From Streptococcus mitis (GTDB taxonomy: Bacteria > Bacillota > Bacilli > Lactobacillales > Streptococcaceae), in assembly GCF_000722695.1 (NCBI RefSeq), contig NZ_JPFU01000013.1, positions 1 through 64,000 on the forward strand: a DNA stretch of 64,000 nucleotides, in the 5' to 3' direction. How positions within the stretch are numbered: the first letter of the stretch is position 1; each line of letters begins with the position of its first letter. Below, piece after piece: positions 55,835 to 64,000 of the stretch. The notes under the pieces are model-generated. The model was not told the DNA's origin, ran no database searches, and saw nothing but the letters and a program-made list of their open reading frames with translations. Made by a program: the position numbers and the translations under genes.

Positions 55835-56593
55835 ATGACACTTTTAGATGTAAAACACGTTCAAAAAATTTATAAAACTCGTTTTCAGGGCAACCAAGTA
55901 GAAGCCCTCAAGGATATTCACTTTACCGTGGAAAAAGGTGACTACGTTGCCATCATGGGTGAGTCTGGTTCTGGTAAATCAACTCTTCTCAATATTCTAG
56001 CTATGCTGGATAAACCAAGTCGTGGTCAGGTTTACCTGAATGGAACAGACACCGCAACCATTAAAAATTCACAGGCTTCTAGCTTCCGTCGTGAAAAGTT
56101 GGGCTTTGTCTTTCAAGATTTTAACTTACTAGATACTCTGTCTGTTAAAGACAATATCCTACTTCCGCTTGTCTTGTCAAGAAGACCTATTACGGAAATG
56201 ATGAAGAAATTGGTGGTGACAGCTGAGAATCTAGGCATCAACCAATTGCAAGAGAAGTACCCTTATGAGATTTCTGGTGGTCAGAAACAGCGTGTAGCAG
56301 TAGCTCGCGCCATCATCACAGAACCTGAAATTCTCCTTGCGGACGAGCCAACAGGTGCCCTTGATTCCAAGTCCTCTGCAGCCTTACTTGATGTCTTTGA
56401 TGAAATCAATGAGCGCGGTCAAACCATTCTCATGGTAACCCACTCCACAGCAGCAGCTAGCAGAGCTAAACGTGTACTCTTTATCAAAGACGGCATTCTT
56501 TACAACCAAATCTACCGTGGAGAGAAAACAGAGCGTCAGATGTTCCAAGAAATTTCTGATACCTTGACTGTCATGGCAAGCGAGGTGAATTAG
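55835..56593 (+). CDS. ABC transporter ATPase (BceA/MacB-like)
   Basis: Protein of 252 aa with Walker A GESGSGKST, Q loop FVFQDFNLLD, signature ISGGQKQRVAVARA, Walker B ILLADEPTGALD and switch His in MVTHS. It belongs to the lipoprotein/peptide-antibiotic exporter class. The start ATG 55835 follows AAAGGAG; the frame from 55778 overlaps the 36-aa gene. One base separates it from the permease, with which it forms the BceAB-type resistance transporter. Confidence 0.93.
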   Translation: MTLLDVKHVQKIYKTRFQGNQVEALKDIHFTVEKGDYVAIMGESGSGKSTLLNILAMLDKPSRGQVYLNGTDTATIKNSQASSFRREKLGFVFQDFNLLDTLSVKDNILLPLVLSRRPITEMMKKLVVTAENLGINQLQEKYPYEISGGQKQRVAVARAIITEPEILLADEPTGALDSKSSAALLDVFDEINERGQTILMVTHSTAAASRAKRVLFIKDGILYNQIYRGEKTERQMFQEISDTLTVMASEVN

Positions 56594-56594
56594 T

Positions 56595-58583
56595 ATGTTT
56601 CGATTAACCAATAAGTTAGCGGTATCGAACTTGATTAAAAACCGCAAACTCTACTATCCTTTTGCGCTGGCTGTTCTCTTGGCAGTCACTGTCACCTATC
56701 TCTTTTACTCCCTGACCTTCAATCCCAAGATTGCAGAAATTCGTGGAGGAGAAACCATCCAAACAACACTTGGATTTGGTATGTTTGTCGTCACCCTTGC
56801 GTCAGCTATTATTGTCCTTTATGCCAATAGTTTTGTCATGAAGAACCGTTCCAAGGAACTGGGGATTTATGGCATGTTGGGATTGGAGAAACGTCACCTG
56901 ATCAGTATGACCTTTAAGGAGTTAGTGGTATTTGGGATTCTAACCGTTGGTGCAGGTATCGGTATTGGAGCCTTGTTTGACAAGTTGATCTTTGCTTTCT
57001 TGCTCAAACTGATGAAATTGAAGGTTGAGCTGGTCGCTACCTTCCAGATGAAAGTTGTCATTACAGTACTTCTTGTCTTCGGTTTGATTTTCCTAGGTCT
57101 CATGTTCCTGAATGCTCTTCGAATCTCCCGTATGAATGCCCTACAGCTCTCACGTGAGAAAGCTAGCGGTGAGAAAAAAGGTCGTTTCCTATCTCTCCAA
57201 ACTATTCTTGGTGTGATTAGTTTAGGTGGTGGATATTATCTTGCGGTTACTGTAAAAGATCCCCTTACAGCTCTAATAACTTTTTTCCTAGCTGTTTTGC
57301 TGGTTATCTTTGGTACTTATCTATTGTTTAATGCAGGGATTACCGTTTTCCTTCAAATCTTAAAGAAAAATAAGAAATACTATTACCAACCAAATAACCT
57401 TATCTCAGTGTCCAACTTGATTTTCCGTATGAAGAAAAATGCAGTTGGACTAGCAACTATCGCAATTTTGTCAACAATGGTTTTGGTAACCATGTCAGCA
57501 GCTACTAGTATTTTCAATGCCTCAGAAAGCTTTAAAAAAGTTCTAAATCCGCATGATTTTGGGATTACTGGACAAAATGTTGAAAAAGAAGATTTGGACA
57601 AACTCTTGAGCCAGTTTGCAAGTGACAAAGGTTATAATATCAAAGAAAAAGAAGTTCTTCGTTACGCTTACTTTGGTGTTGCAAACCAAGAAGGTAGCAA
57701 GTTAACCATATTTGAAAAAGGACAAAACCGTGTCCAAGTCAAAACAGTTTTTATGGTATTTGACCAAAAAGATTATGAAACTATGGCTGGTCAAAAACTT
57801 TCTCTATCAGGAAATGAGGTTGGACTCTTTGCCAAGAATGAGGGAGTTAAAGAACAGAAAGCTCTAACTCTAAACGATCATCAATTTTCTGTAAAAGAAG
57901 AATTTACTAAAGATTTCATTGTGAACCATGTCCCAAATCAGTTTAATATTTTGACTTCTGATTACAATTACCTTGTTGTACCTAATTTACAAGCCTTTTT
58001 GGACCAATTCCCAGATTCGGCTATCTATAATCAGTTTTACGGTGGTATGAATGTAAGTATCAGTGAAGAAGAGCAACTCAAAGTCGCTGAAGAATATGAA
58101 AAATACTTACAAAAGTTTAATGCTCAATTAAACACTGAAGGTAACTATGTGTATGGTAGCACTCTAGCAGATGCTAGTGCTCAAATGAGTGTCCTCTTTG
58201 GCGGTGTCTTCTTTATTGGTATTTTCCTATCCATTATCTTTATGGTCGGAACCGTTCTGGTCATCTACTACAAGCAAATTTCTGAAGGATATGAAGACCG
58301 TGAGCGCTTTATTATCTTGCAGAAAGTTGGTTTAGATCAAAAGCAAATCAAGCAAACCATTAACAAACAGGTTTTAACTGTTTTCTTCCTTCCTTTGCTT
58401 TTTGCCTTCATACATCTAGCCTTTGCCTATCATATGCTTAGTCTGATTCTAAAAGTGATTGGTGTACTGGATACGACTATGATGTTGACTGTGACCTTGT
58501 CTATCTGCGCTATCTTCCTCATCGCCTATGTGTTGATTTTCATGATTACTTCAAGAAGCTATCGCAAGATTGTACAAATATAA
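56595..58583 (+). CDS. ABC transporter permease (BceB-like, FtsX domains)
   Basis: Protein of 662 aa with about ten transmembrane helices and a large extracytoplasmic domain of about 200 residues (near 320-520) between helices 7 and 8, the hallmark of BceB-type permeases. FtsX segments flank both ends (e.g. SVLFGGVFFIGIFLSIIFMVGTVLVIYYKQISEGYEDRERF). Homologues give tolerance to bacitracin and related compounds together with a sensor kinase encoded elsewhere. No kinase gene lies in this window. Confidence 0.92.
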   Translation: MFRLTNKLAVSNLIKNRKLYYPFALAVLLAVTVTYLFYSLTFNPKIAEIRGGETIQTTLGFGMFVVTLASAIIVLYANSFVMKNRSKELGIYGMLGLEKRHLISMTFKELVVFGILTVGAGIGIGALFDKLIFAFLLKLMKLKVELVATFQMKVVITVLLVFGLIFLGLMFLNALRISRMNALQLSREKASGEKKGRFLSLQTILGVISLGGGYYLAVTVKDPLTALITFFLAVLLVIFGTYLLFNAGITVFLQILKKNKKYYYQPNNLISVSNLIFRMKKNAVGLATIAILSTMVLVTMSAATSIFNASESFKKVLNPHDFGITGQNVEKEDLDKLLSQFASDKGYNIKEKEVLRYAYFGVANQEGSKLTIFEKGQNRVQVKTVFMVFDQKDYETMAGQKLSLSGNEVGLFAKNEGVKEQKALTLNDHQFSVKEEFTKDFIVNHVPNQFNILTSDYNYLVVPNLQAFLDQFPDSAIYNQFYGGMNVSISEEEQLKVAEEYEKYLQKFNAQLNTEGNYVYGSTLADASAQMSVLFGGVFFIGIFLSIIFMVGTVLVIYYKQISEGYEDRERFIILQKVGLDQKQIKQTINKQVLTVFFLPLLFAFIHLAFAYHMLSLILKVIGVLDTTMMLTVTLSICAIFLIAYVLIFMITSRSYRKIVQI

Positions 58584-58589
58584 AAAAAG

Positions 58590-58618
58590 ATACCTCGACT
58601 TCAAAATCGAGGTATTTC
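58590..58618 (+). terminator. Terminator after the Bce-type operon
   Basis: ATACCTCGA (58590-58598) / TCGAGGTAT (58607-58615), then TTCTT. Confidence 0.85.
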
Positions 58619-58627
58619 TTGTATTTT

Positions 58628-58824
58628 ATACTTAATGAAAATCAAAAAGCAAACTAGGAAGCTAGCCGCAGGTTGCTCAAAGCACTGCTTTGAGGTTGTA
58701 GATAGAACTGACGAAGTCAGCTCAAAACACTGTTTTGAGGTTGCGGATAGAACTGACGAAGTCAGTAACCATATATACGGCAAGGCGAAGCTGACGTAGT
58801 TTGAAGAGATTTTCGAAGAGTATT
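58628..58824 (-). repeat. BOX element, complete (boxA at right)
   Basis: boxC-type end ATACTTAATGAAAATC, two boxB units (GCACTGCTTTGAGG and ACACTGTTTTGAGG) and full boxA TACGGCAAGGCGAAGCTGACG...TTCGAAGAGTAT. It separates the ABC operon from the convergent VIT gene. Confidence 0.93.
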
Positions 58825-59518
58825 AAATGCTGAAAAGTTGTCCTAGCAGAAAGGTAACACCCATAGTTAAGAGACCAATAGCGAGGTTCCGAATCATAGC
58901 TGTTTTGGTTGGGGCTTTTCCAAGTTTAGCACTTGTATATCCAGTCACCAAGAGTGAAACTCCTACAATCAGGACAGTAGCAGGGATGCGGTATTCACTT
59001 GGGAAAATGGTTACTGAGAGCATTGGAGGTAAACTTCCAAGGAAAAAGGCAACGAAGCTAGAAATGGCAGCGTGCCAAGGATTGGTAAATTCTTCATACT
59101 CAATCCCATATTTTTCCTCTACTAAAGCCTTGAGAGGATTATTTAAAAAGGCTTTGTTGGTGAGAAGTTGGGCTGATGTTTCACACTCGCCATTTTGAAT
59201 ATAGGCAGCATAGAGGGACTTTTTGGCTAGTTCCATATCTTGGTCTAGCAAGACTTGCTCACGCGCAACGGCTGCTTCCTCAGTATCTTTTTGAGTTGAA
59301 ACAGATACATATTCTCCACCAGCCATTGAAAAGGCACCTGCCAAGATAGCTGCAAAGCCTGATAAAAAGATAATCCAGATATTGGTCGTGGCACTGGCAA
59401 CCCCGATAACCACACCAGCAATGGAAATAATCCCATCATTGGCACCAAGAACGCCCGCACGCAGGATATTTAAACGACCTGCAAAATTTGAATCGATTTC
59501 GTGATTTGTTTCTGACAT
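58823..59518 (-). CDS. VIT/CCC1-family metal transporter
   Basis: Membrane protein of 231 aa with about five helices. The N-terminal SNFAGRLNILRAGVLGANDGIISIAGVVIGVASA and the AGAFSMAGGEYVSVSTQKDTEEA motif are the VIT signature; the cytoplasmic segment ALVEEKYGIEYEEFTNPWHAAISSFVAFFLGSLPPM is typical. Relatives move Fe(II) or Mn(II) out of the cytosol. Start ATG 59518 (RBS GGAG); a longer frame to 59596 is rejected. Its stop overlaps the end of the BOX element. Confidence 0.9.
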   Translation of the reverse strand: MSETNHEIDSNFAGRLNILRAGVLGANDGIISIAGVVIGVASATTNIWIIFLSGFAAILAGAFSMAGGEYVSVSTQKDTEEAAVAREQVLLDQDMELAKKSLYAAYIQNGECETSAQLLTNKAFLNNPLKALVEEKYGIEYEEFTNPWHAAISSFVAFFLGSLPPMLSVTIFPSEYRIPATVLIVGVSLLVTGYTSAKLGKAPTKTAMIRNLAIGLLTMGVTFLLGQLFSI

Positions 59519-59801
59519 ATTATTCTCCTTTTTATCCAGTATAAAGGAAAAATATAAGGAAATCAATCTTTTAAAACTATCTGAAAAAAGTTGCACGATT
59601 TTAATGATGTAGAAATTTCAGCATTTTTTCTGATAAATCAAACACCGAGGGTAATGAGTATAGAATTGCATAAAAAATTTAAAATTAAATATGAAAATCA
59701 TTTTGTTCACTTTATAATCGTTTACAAGAAAATAATTATTGATATTTTTTACATAAACCAAAGAGTTTACGAACATATTTTTGTTTTTTATCAAAAAATG
59801 C

Positions 59802-59830
59802 TTTACAAGTTCTTAAAAACATGTTATAGT
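59802..59830 (+). promoter_or_regulatory. Promoter of the 59.8-kb ncRNA
   Basis: TTTACA (59802-59807), 17 bp, TATAGT (59825-59830). The region 59597-59800 is AT-rich without a supportable gene. Confidence 0.75.
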
Positions 59831-59836
59831 AATAAA

Positions 59837-60164
59837 GCTTAGAAAATGAGATGATGTTTTCTAGCAAATATAAACCCGAGTAAAAAATGCCTACGGACAG
59901 GCAGGGTTGAATGCCGAAGCGTGGTTGAAAAACCACATTATTGATAGGGTTAAAAGCCTACTTTTATAAGTTGATGTTAGGATACTTGTCCTAATTCATA
60001 AATTTTTAGTGTGGTGAAAGCACACGTCATCTTGTGAAACGATCAATAAAGTACGTAATATTTGCTACTAGAGAGTTTGGAAACATCTGGAACAGACATA
60101 CTCAACAGAAACAAACATAAAAACGTCAGAAGATTGCAGAGCAGGTGAAAACCTGCTCTTTTTT
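59837..60164 (+). ncRNA. Structured RNA of about 330 nt, family not recognised
   Basis: Bounded by a consensus-like promoter and a perfect terminator (GAGCAGGT-GAAA-ACCTGCTC then T6 at 60139-60164). Internal helices are AACCC..TGCCT-ACGGAC-AGGCA-GGGTT (nested, 59871-59910 region), GTGGTT-GAAA-AACCAC (GNRA loop), TTAGGATACTTGTCCTAA and GTGTGGTGAAAGCACAC. No ORF with an RBS is present. tmRNA (no tag, no tRNA ends), RNase P RNA (no AGGAAAGTCC) and 4.5S RNA (no GGAAG tetraloop region) were excluded by eye. It lies upstream of the polyamine operon and may be a sRNA or a terminating leader. Confidence 0.65.
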
Positions 60165-60229
60165 CATGAGTCAACCTTTGGTCGCCTTCGTCTTCTTGAG
60201 GCGCTATAAATACGGTAAAGGAGTATGTC

Positions 60230-61690
60230 TTGAAAGAGTTAGATCAAAACCAAGCTCCAATTTATGAGGCCTTGGTGAAGTTACGCAAGAAACGGATTGT
60301 TCCCTTTGATGTTCCAGGTCACAAGCGTGGACGGGGAAATCCAGAACTTGTCGAACTGTTAGGAGAAAAATGTGTAGGCATTGATGTCAATTCGATGAAA
60401 CCTTTGGATAATTTAGGGCATCCTATTTCGATTATTCGAGATGCAGAGGAGCTGGCTGCAGATGCTTTTGGAGCTAGCCATGCCTTTCTCATGATTGGGG
60501 GAACAACTTCATCGGTGCAGACTATGATTCTGTCAACCTGCAAGGCAGGAGATAAGATTATTCTGCCACGAAATGTCCACAAATCTGCTATTAATGCACT
60601 GGTTCTATGTGGTGCCATTCCCATCTATATCGAGATGAGTGTAGATCCTAAGATTGGTATCGCTTTAGGTCTTGAAAATGACCGAGTAGCCCAGGCCATA
60701 AAGGACCATCCAGATGCCAAGGCCATTTTGATTAACAATCCTACTTACTACGGAATCTGTTCAGACCTAAGGGGATTGACAAAAATGGCTCATGAAGCTG
60801 GTGTGATGGTTTTAGTAGATGAGGCCCACGGAGCGCATTTGCATTTTACTGATAAACTTCCAATTTCTGCTATGGACGCAGGGGCTGATATGGCAGCAGT
60901 TTCCATGCATAAGTCTGGTGGGAGTTTGACACAAAGTTCGCTTCTTTTAATCGGGGAGCAGATGAATCCTGAATACGTACGTCAGATTATCAATCTTACC
61001 CAGTCAACATCCGCCTCTTATTTGTTGATGGCTAGCTTGGATATTTCGCGTCGCAACTTGGCCCTACGCGGTAAAGAATCCTTTGAGAAGGTTATTGAAC
61101 TATCAGAGTATGCTCGCCGTGAAATCAATGCTATTGGCGGTTATTACGCCTACTCAAAAGAGTTAATAGATGGTGTGTCGGTATGTGATTTTGATGTAAC
61201 CAAGCTGTCAGTTTACACTCAGGGTATTGGCTTAACAGGTATCGAGGTTTACGACCTCCTACGAGACGAATACGACATTCAGATTGAGTTTGGTGATATT
61301 GGCAATATCTTGGCCTATATTTCGATTGGTGACCGGATCCAAGACATCGAGCGTTTAGTCGGCGCTTTGGCTGATATCAAGAGACTCTATTCACGAGATG
61401 GGAAGGACTTGATAGCTGGAGAATATATTCAGCCCGAGTTGGTGTTATCTCCTCAGGAAGCCTTCTATTCAGAGAGAAGAAGTTTGTCTTTAGACGAATC
61501 TGTTGGACATGTCTGTGGGGAATTTGTCATGTGCTATCCTCCAGGAATCCCTATCTTGGCTCCTGGTGAACGCATTACACGAGAAATTGTAGACTATATC
61601 CAATTTGCCAAGGAACGTGGTTGTTCCCTCCAAGGGACGGAAGATCCTGAGGTCAATCACATCAACGTCATTAAGAGAAAGGAGAACTAG
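60230..61690 (+). CDS. PLP-dependent basic amino acid decarboxylase (Orn/Lys/Arg family)
   Basis: Fold-type I decarboxylase of 486 aa. The PLP-binding region includes DEAHGAHLHF and the Schiff-base Lys in SMHKSGGSLTQSS; FDVPGHKRGRG is the N-terminal family motif. The pneumococcal homologue is annotated cad (lysine) but reported to act on arginine as speA. The operon context (speE, carboxyspermidine dehydrogenase, nspC) favours arginine to agmatine. Start TTG 60230 follows AAAGGAG at good distance; no ATG fits. Confidence 0.9.
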   Translation: MKELDQNQAPIYEALVKLRKKRIVPFDVPGHKRGRGNPELVELLGEKCVGIDVNSMKPLDNLGHPISIIRDAEELAADAFGASHAFLMIGGTTSSVQTMILSTCKAGDKIILPRNVHKSAINALVLCGAIPIYIEMSVDPKIGIALGLENDRVAQAIKDHPDAKAILINNPTYYGICSDLRGLTKMAHEAGVMVLVDEAHGAHLHFTDKLPISAMDAGADMAAVSMHKSGGSLTQSSLLLIGEQMNPEYVRQIINLTQSTSASYLLMASLDISRRNLALRGKESFEKVIELSEYARREINAIGGYYAYSKELIDGVSVCDFDVTKLSVYTQGIGLTGIEVYDLLRDEYDIQIEFGDIGNILAYISIGDRIQDIERLVGALADIKRLYSRDGKDLIAGEYIQPELVLSPQEAFYSERRSLSLDESVGHVCGEFVMCYPPGIPILAPGERITREIVDYIQFAKERGCSLQGTEDPEVNHINVIKRKEN

Positions 61691-62551
61691 ATGGATTTAT
61701 GGTTTTCTGAAGTTCATACTCCAGATGTGAAATTGTCCCTGAGAACTGCCAAGCAACTCTACGCTGGAAAAAGTGAATGGCAGGATATCGAAGTCTTAGA
61801 TACACCAGCTTTTGGAAAGATTTTGATTTTAAATGGGCATGTTTTGTTCTCAGATGCGGATGATTTTGTCTACAACGAAATGACCGTCCACGTTCCCATG
61901 GCTGTCCACCCAAATCCCAAGAAAATTTTGGTAATAGGGGGTGGCGACGGCGGTGTTGCCCAAGTATTAACACTCTATCCTGAGCTGGAACAAATCGATA
62001 TTGTAGAACCTGATGAAATGTTGGTAGAGGTTTGTCGTGAGTATTTTCCAGACTTTGCTGCAGGTCTAGATGATCCTCGTGTTACCATTTACTATCAAAA
62101 TGGGCTACGCTTTTTGCGAAACTGTGAAGATGACTATGATATTATCATCAACGATGCGACAGATCCATTTGGACATACGGAAGGGCTCTTTACCAAGGAA
62201 TTTTACGGTAACAGTTATAGGGCCTTGAAAGAGGACGGCATCATGATATACCAGCATGGGAGTCCCTTCTTTGATGAGGATGAGTCAGCTTGCCGAAGCA
62301 TGCACCGTAAGGTCAATCAAGCCTTTCCAATTAGCCGAGTTTATCAGGCCCATATCCCAACCAGTCCAGCTGGCTATTGGTTGTTTGGATTTGCTTCGAA
62401 AAAATACCACCCTGTCAAAGATTTTGACAAGGAAGGCTGGAAAAAACGCCAGCTTTTCACAGAATACTACACTGCAAACTTACACGTGGGAGCCTTTATG
62501 TTGCCCAAGTATGTTGAGGACATTTTAGAAGAAGAGGAAGGAAAAAAATGA
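61691..62551 (+). CDS. speE: Spermidine synthase
   Basis: Aminopropyltransferase of 286 aa. GGGDGGVAQ binds decarboxylated SAM, the gatekeeper-loop region is INDATDPFGHTEGLFTKEFY, and QHGSPFFDEDE follows. It starts directly after the decarboxylase stop and overlaps the next gene by 4 bp (ATGA). The presence of both speE and the carboxyspermidine route in one operon is notable. Confidence 0.95.
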   Translation: MDLWFSEVHTPDVKLSLRTAKQLYAGKSEWQDIEVLDTPAFGKILILNGHVLFSDADDFVYNEMTVHVPMAVHPNPKKILVIGGGDGGVAQVLTLYPELEQIDIVEPDEMLVEVCREYFPDFAAGLDDPRVTIYYQNGLRFLRNCEDDYDIIINDATDPFGHTEGLFTKEFYGNSYRALKEDGIMIYQHGSPFFDEDESACRSMHRKVNQAFPISRVYQAHIPTSPAGYWLFGFASKKYHPVKDFDKEGWKKRQLFTEYYTANLHVGAFMLPKYVEDILEEEEGKK

Positions 62552-63807
62552 GTCGTTTATTAGTTATTGGATGTGGGGGCGTTGCCCAAGTTGCTATTTC
62601 AAAGATTTGTCAAGATAGCGAAACCTTTACAGAGATTATGATTGCTAGCCGTACCAAGTCAAAATGTGATGACTTGAAAGCGAAGCTAGAAGGTAAAACA
62701 AGTACAAAGATTGAGACAGCGGCTCTTGATGCTGACAAGGTAGAAGAAGTGATTGCTTTGATTGAAAGCTACAAACCAGAAGCTGTTTTGAATGTAGCTT
62801 TACCATATCAAGATTTAACAATTATGGACGCTTGTTTGGCAACAGGTGTGCACTATATCGATACAGCCAACTATGAGGCTGAGGATACAGAAGACCCTGA
62901 ATGGCGTGCTATCTACGAAAAACGCTGCAAGGAACTTGGTTTTACAGCCTACTTTGACTACTCATGGCAGTGGGCTTATCAAGAGAAATTCAAAAAAGCT
63001 GGCTTGACCGCTCTTCTTGGTTCTGGTTTTGATCCAGGTGTGACTAGTGTTTTTTCAGCATATGCCCTCAAACACTATTTTGATGAAATCCACTATATCG
63101 ATATTTTAGACTGTAATGGTGGTGACCACGGTTATCCATTTGCGACCAACTTCAACCCAGAAATCAATCTACGCGAGGTTTCTGCGCCAGGTTCTTACTG
63201 GGAAGATGGGAAATGGGTCGAAGTGGAAGCTATGTCAATCAAGCGCGAGTATGATTTTCCTCAGGTTGGACAAAAAGACATGTATCTCCTTCACCATGAA
63301 GAAATTGAATCATTGGCTAAAAACATTCCAGAAGTCAAACGTATTCGTTTCTTTATGACCTTTGGTCAATCTTATCTAACCCATATGAAATGCTTGGAAA
63401 ACGTTGGTCTCCTTCGTACAGATGCTATTAACTTTAATGGACAAGAAATTGTACCAATCCAATTCTTAAAAGCCTTGCTTCCAGATCCTGCCAGTCTTGG
63501 TCCACGTACTGTTGGAAAAACCAATATCGGCTGTATCTTTACAGGTGTTAAAGATGGTGTTGAAAAGACCATCTACATCTACAATGTCTGCGACCATCAA
63601 GAATGTTACGCAGAAGTTGGTTCACAAGCCATTTCTTACACGACAGGAGTTCCAGCCATGATTGGAACAAAATTGGTTATGAACGGTACTTGGAAACAAG
63701 CTGGAGTGTATAACCTTGAAGAATTGGATCCAGATCCGTTCATGGAAGCTTTGAATGAGTATGGTTTGCCATGGGTTGTGGTTGAAAATCCACAAATGGT
63801 GGACTGA
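62548..63807 (+). CDS. Carboxynorspermidine/carboxyspermidine dehydrogenase (saccharopine dehydrogenase family)
   Basis: Protein of 419 aa, often named saccharopine dehydrogenase. N-terminal Rossmann motif GCGGVAQVAISKI; middle part GSGFDPGVTSVFSAYALKHYFDEI and NPEINLREVSAPGSYWEDGKW are shared with carboxynorspermidine dehydrogenases. It condenses aspartate semialdehyde with a diamine, reducing with NADPH. Aspartate semialdehyde comes from asd, also in this window. The next gene, nspC, decarboxylates the product. Confidence 0.92.
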   Translation: MSRLLVIGCGGVAQVAISKICQDSETFTEIMIASRTKSKCDDLKAKLEGKTSTKIETAALDADKVEEVIALIESYKPEAVLNVALPYQDLTIMDACLATGVHYIDTANYEAEDTEDPEWRAIYEKRCKELGFTAYFDYSWQWAYQEKFKKAGLTALLGSGFDPGVTSVFSAYALKHYFDEIHYIDILDCNGGDHGYPFATNFNPEINLREVSAPGSYWEDGKWVEVEAMSIKREYDFPQVGQKDMYLLHHEEIESLAKNIPEVKRIRFFMTFGQSYLTHMKCLENVGLLRTDAINFNGQEIVPIQFLKALLPDPASLGPRTVGKTNIGCIFTGVKDGVEKTIYIYNVCDHQECYAEVGSQAISYTTGVPAMIGTKLVMNGTWKQAGVYNLEELDPDPFMEALNEYGLPWVVVENPQMVD

Positions 63808-64000
63808 TGAAGTTAGAACAAGTACCAACACCAGCTTATGTCATTGACTTGGCCAAGTTAGAAGCAAACTGTCGCGTTCTACAATATGTTCAGGAAGAAG
63901 CAGGTTGCAAGGTTTTGCTTGCACAGAAGGCTTATTCCCTCTACAAAACCTATCCCTTGATTAGCCAGTATCTATCTGGTACAACTGCAAGTGGTCTCTA
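63807..64000 (+). CDS. nspC: Carboxynorspermidine decarboxylase, N-terminal part (cut by window end)
   Basis: ATG 63807 shares one base with the preceding TGA. The first ~64 residues contain PTPAYVIDLAKLEANCRVL and the PLP lysine in LAQKAYSLY, the alanine-racemase-fold N-terminus of NspC. The frame is open to the window end. Confidence 0.93.
   Translation, partial: MKLEQVPTPAYVIDLAKLEANCRVLQYVQEEAGCKVLLAQKAYSLYKTYPLISQYLSGTTASGL

Noticed and set aside
59597..59842. An 83-codon ORF crossing the promoter of the 59.8-kb RNA.
   Set aside because: AT-rich, rich in Ile/Lys/Phe/Tyr, no RBS, no family; it runs through the ncRNA promoter.

Overview
The window looks like chromosome of a Streptococcus of the mitis group (S. 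pneumoniae, S. mitis, S. pseudopneumoniae or S. oralis). The evidence is the adcAII-pht zinc regulon, two BOX repeats, a preQ1-II riboswitch before queT, an asd-type RNA, a pneumococcal-type Etrx/CcdA pair and an IS630 remnant. The gene order is pneumococcus-like in blocks, but four pht genes in one array and the accessory block at 36-44 kb differ from the pneumococcal strains I remember. A commensal relative or an unusual pneumococcus is therefore likely (inference).

Layout. 1-0.35 kb: end of an IS630 transposase. 0.47-3.3 kb: thioredoxin-like redox pair and an amino-acid permease. 3.4-17.8 kb: zinc-scavenging locus with the lipoprotein AdcAII and four large polyhistidine-triad (Pht) proteins. 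Four of its promoters carry tandem 12-bp AdcR-like sites. 17.8-35.9 kb: conserved core, with pepT, ferrochelatase, mscL, queT, tRNA-Thr, asd-dapA, mnmE, tdk-prfA-prmC-tsaC-glyA, pvaA and rlmCD.

35.9-43.9 kb is an accessory region. It starts at the 3' end of rlmCD, a known integration target, and shows rlmCD-tail scars as a 21-bp direct repeat around a 2.35-kb cassette (AAC(6')-like acetyltransferase, S51 peptidase, frameshifted CPBP protease). A hydrolase and a decayed acetyltransferase follow. Next comes the most interesting locus: a divergent Rgg regulator, a 28-codon precursor peptide ending in an NxxC motif and CGAGC, a radical SAM/SPASM enzyme and an ABC exporter. This is a quorum-sensing-type RaS-RiPP cluster.

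44-49.4 kb: lipid kinase, nucleotidyltransferase-fold protein, CcpA-type-controlled neopullulanase, hydrolase, and an AbrB-Doc toxin-antitoxin pair. 49.6-51.5 kb: permease/DUF1980 operon on the minus strand, led by a 43-aa protein. 51.6-52.5 kb: a frameshifted nuclease-like ORF on an A7 slippery run and a strongly promoted structured RNA of unknown family. 52.6-58.6 kb: tex, sprT-like, pspC, and a Bce-type peptide-antibiotic ABC transporter under an inverted-repeat operator. 58.8-64 kb: VIT-family transporter, a second unassigned ncRNA of about 330 nt, and the carboxyspermidine-route polyamine operon (PLP decarboxylase, speE, carboxyspermidine dehydrogenase, nspC), cut by the window end.

Start codons were moved from the longest ORF to the ribosome-binding-site-supported start where stated. 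All family assignments come from reading motifs and from memory of the families. No database search was run.
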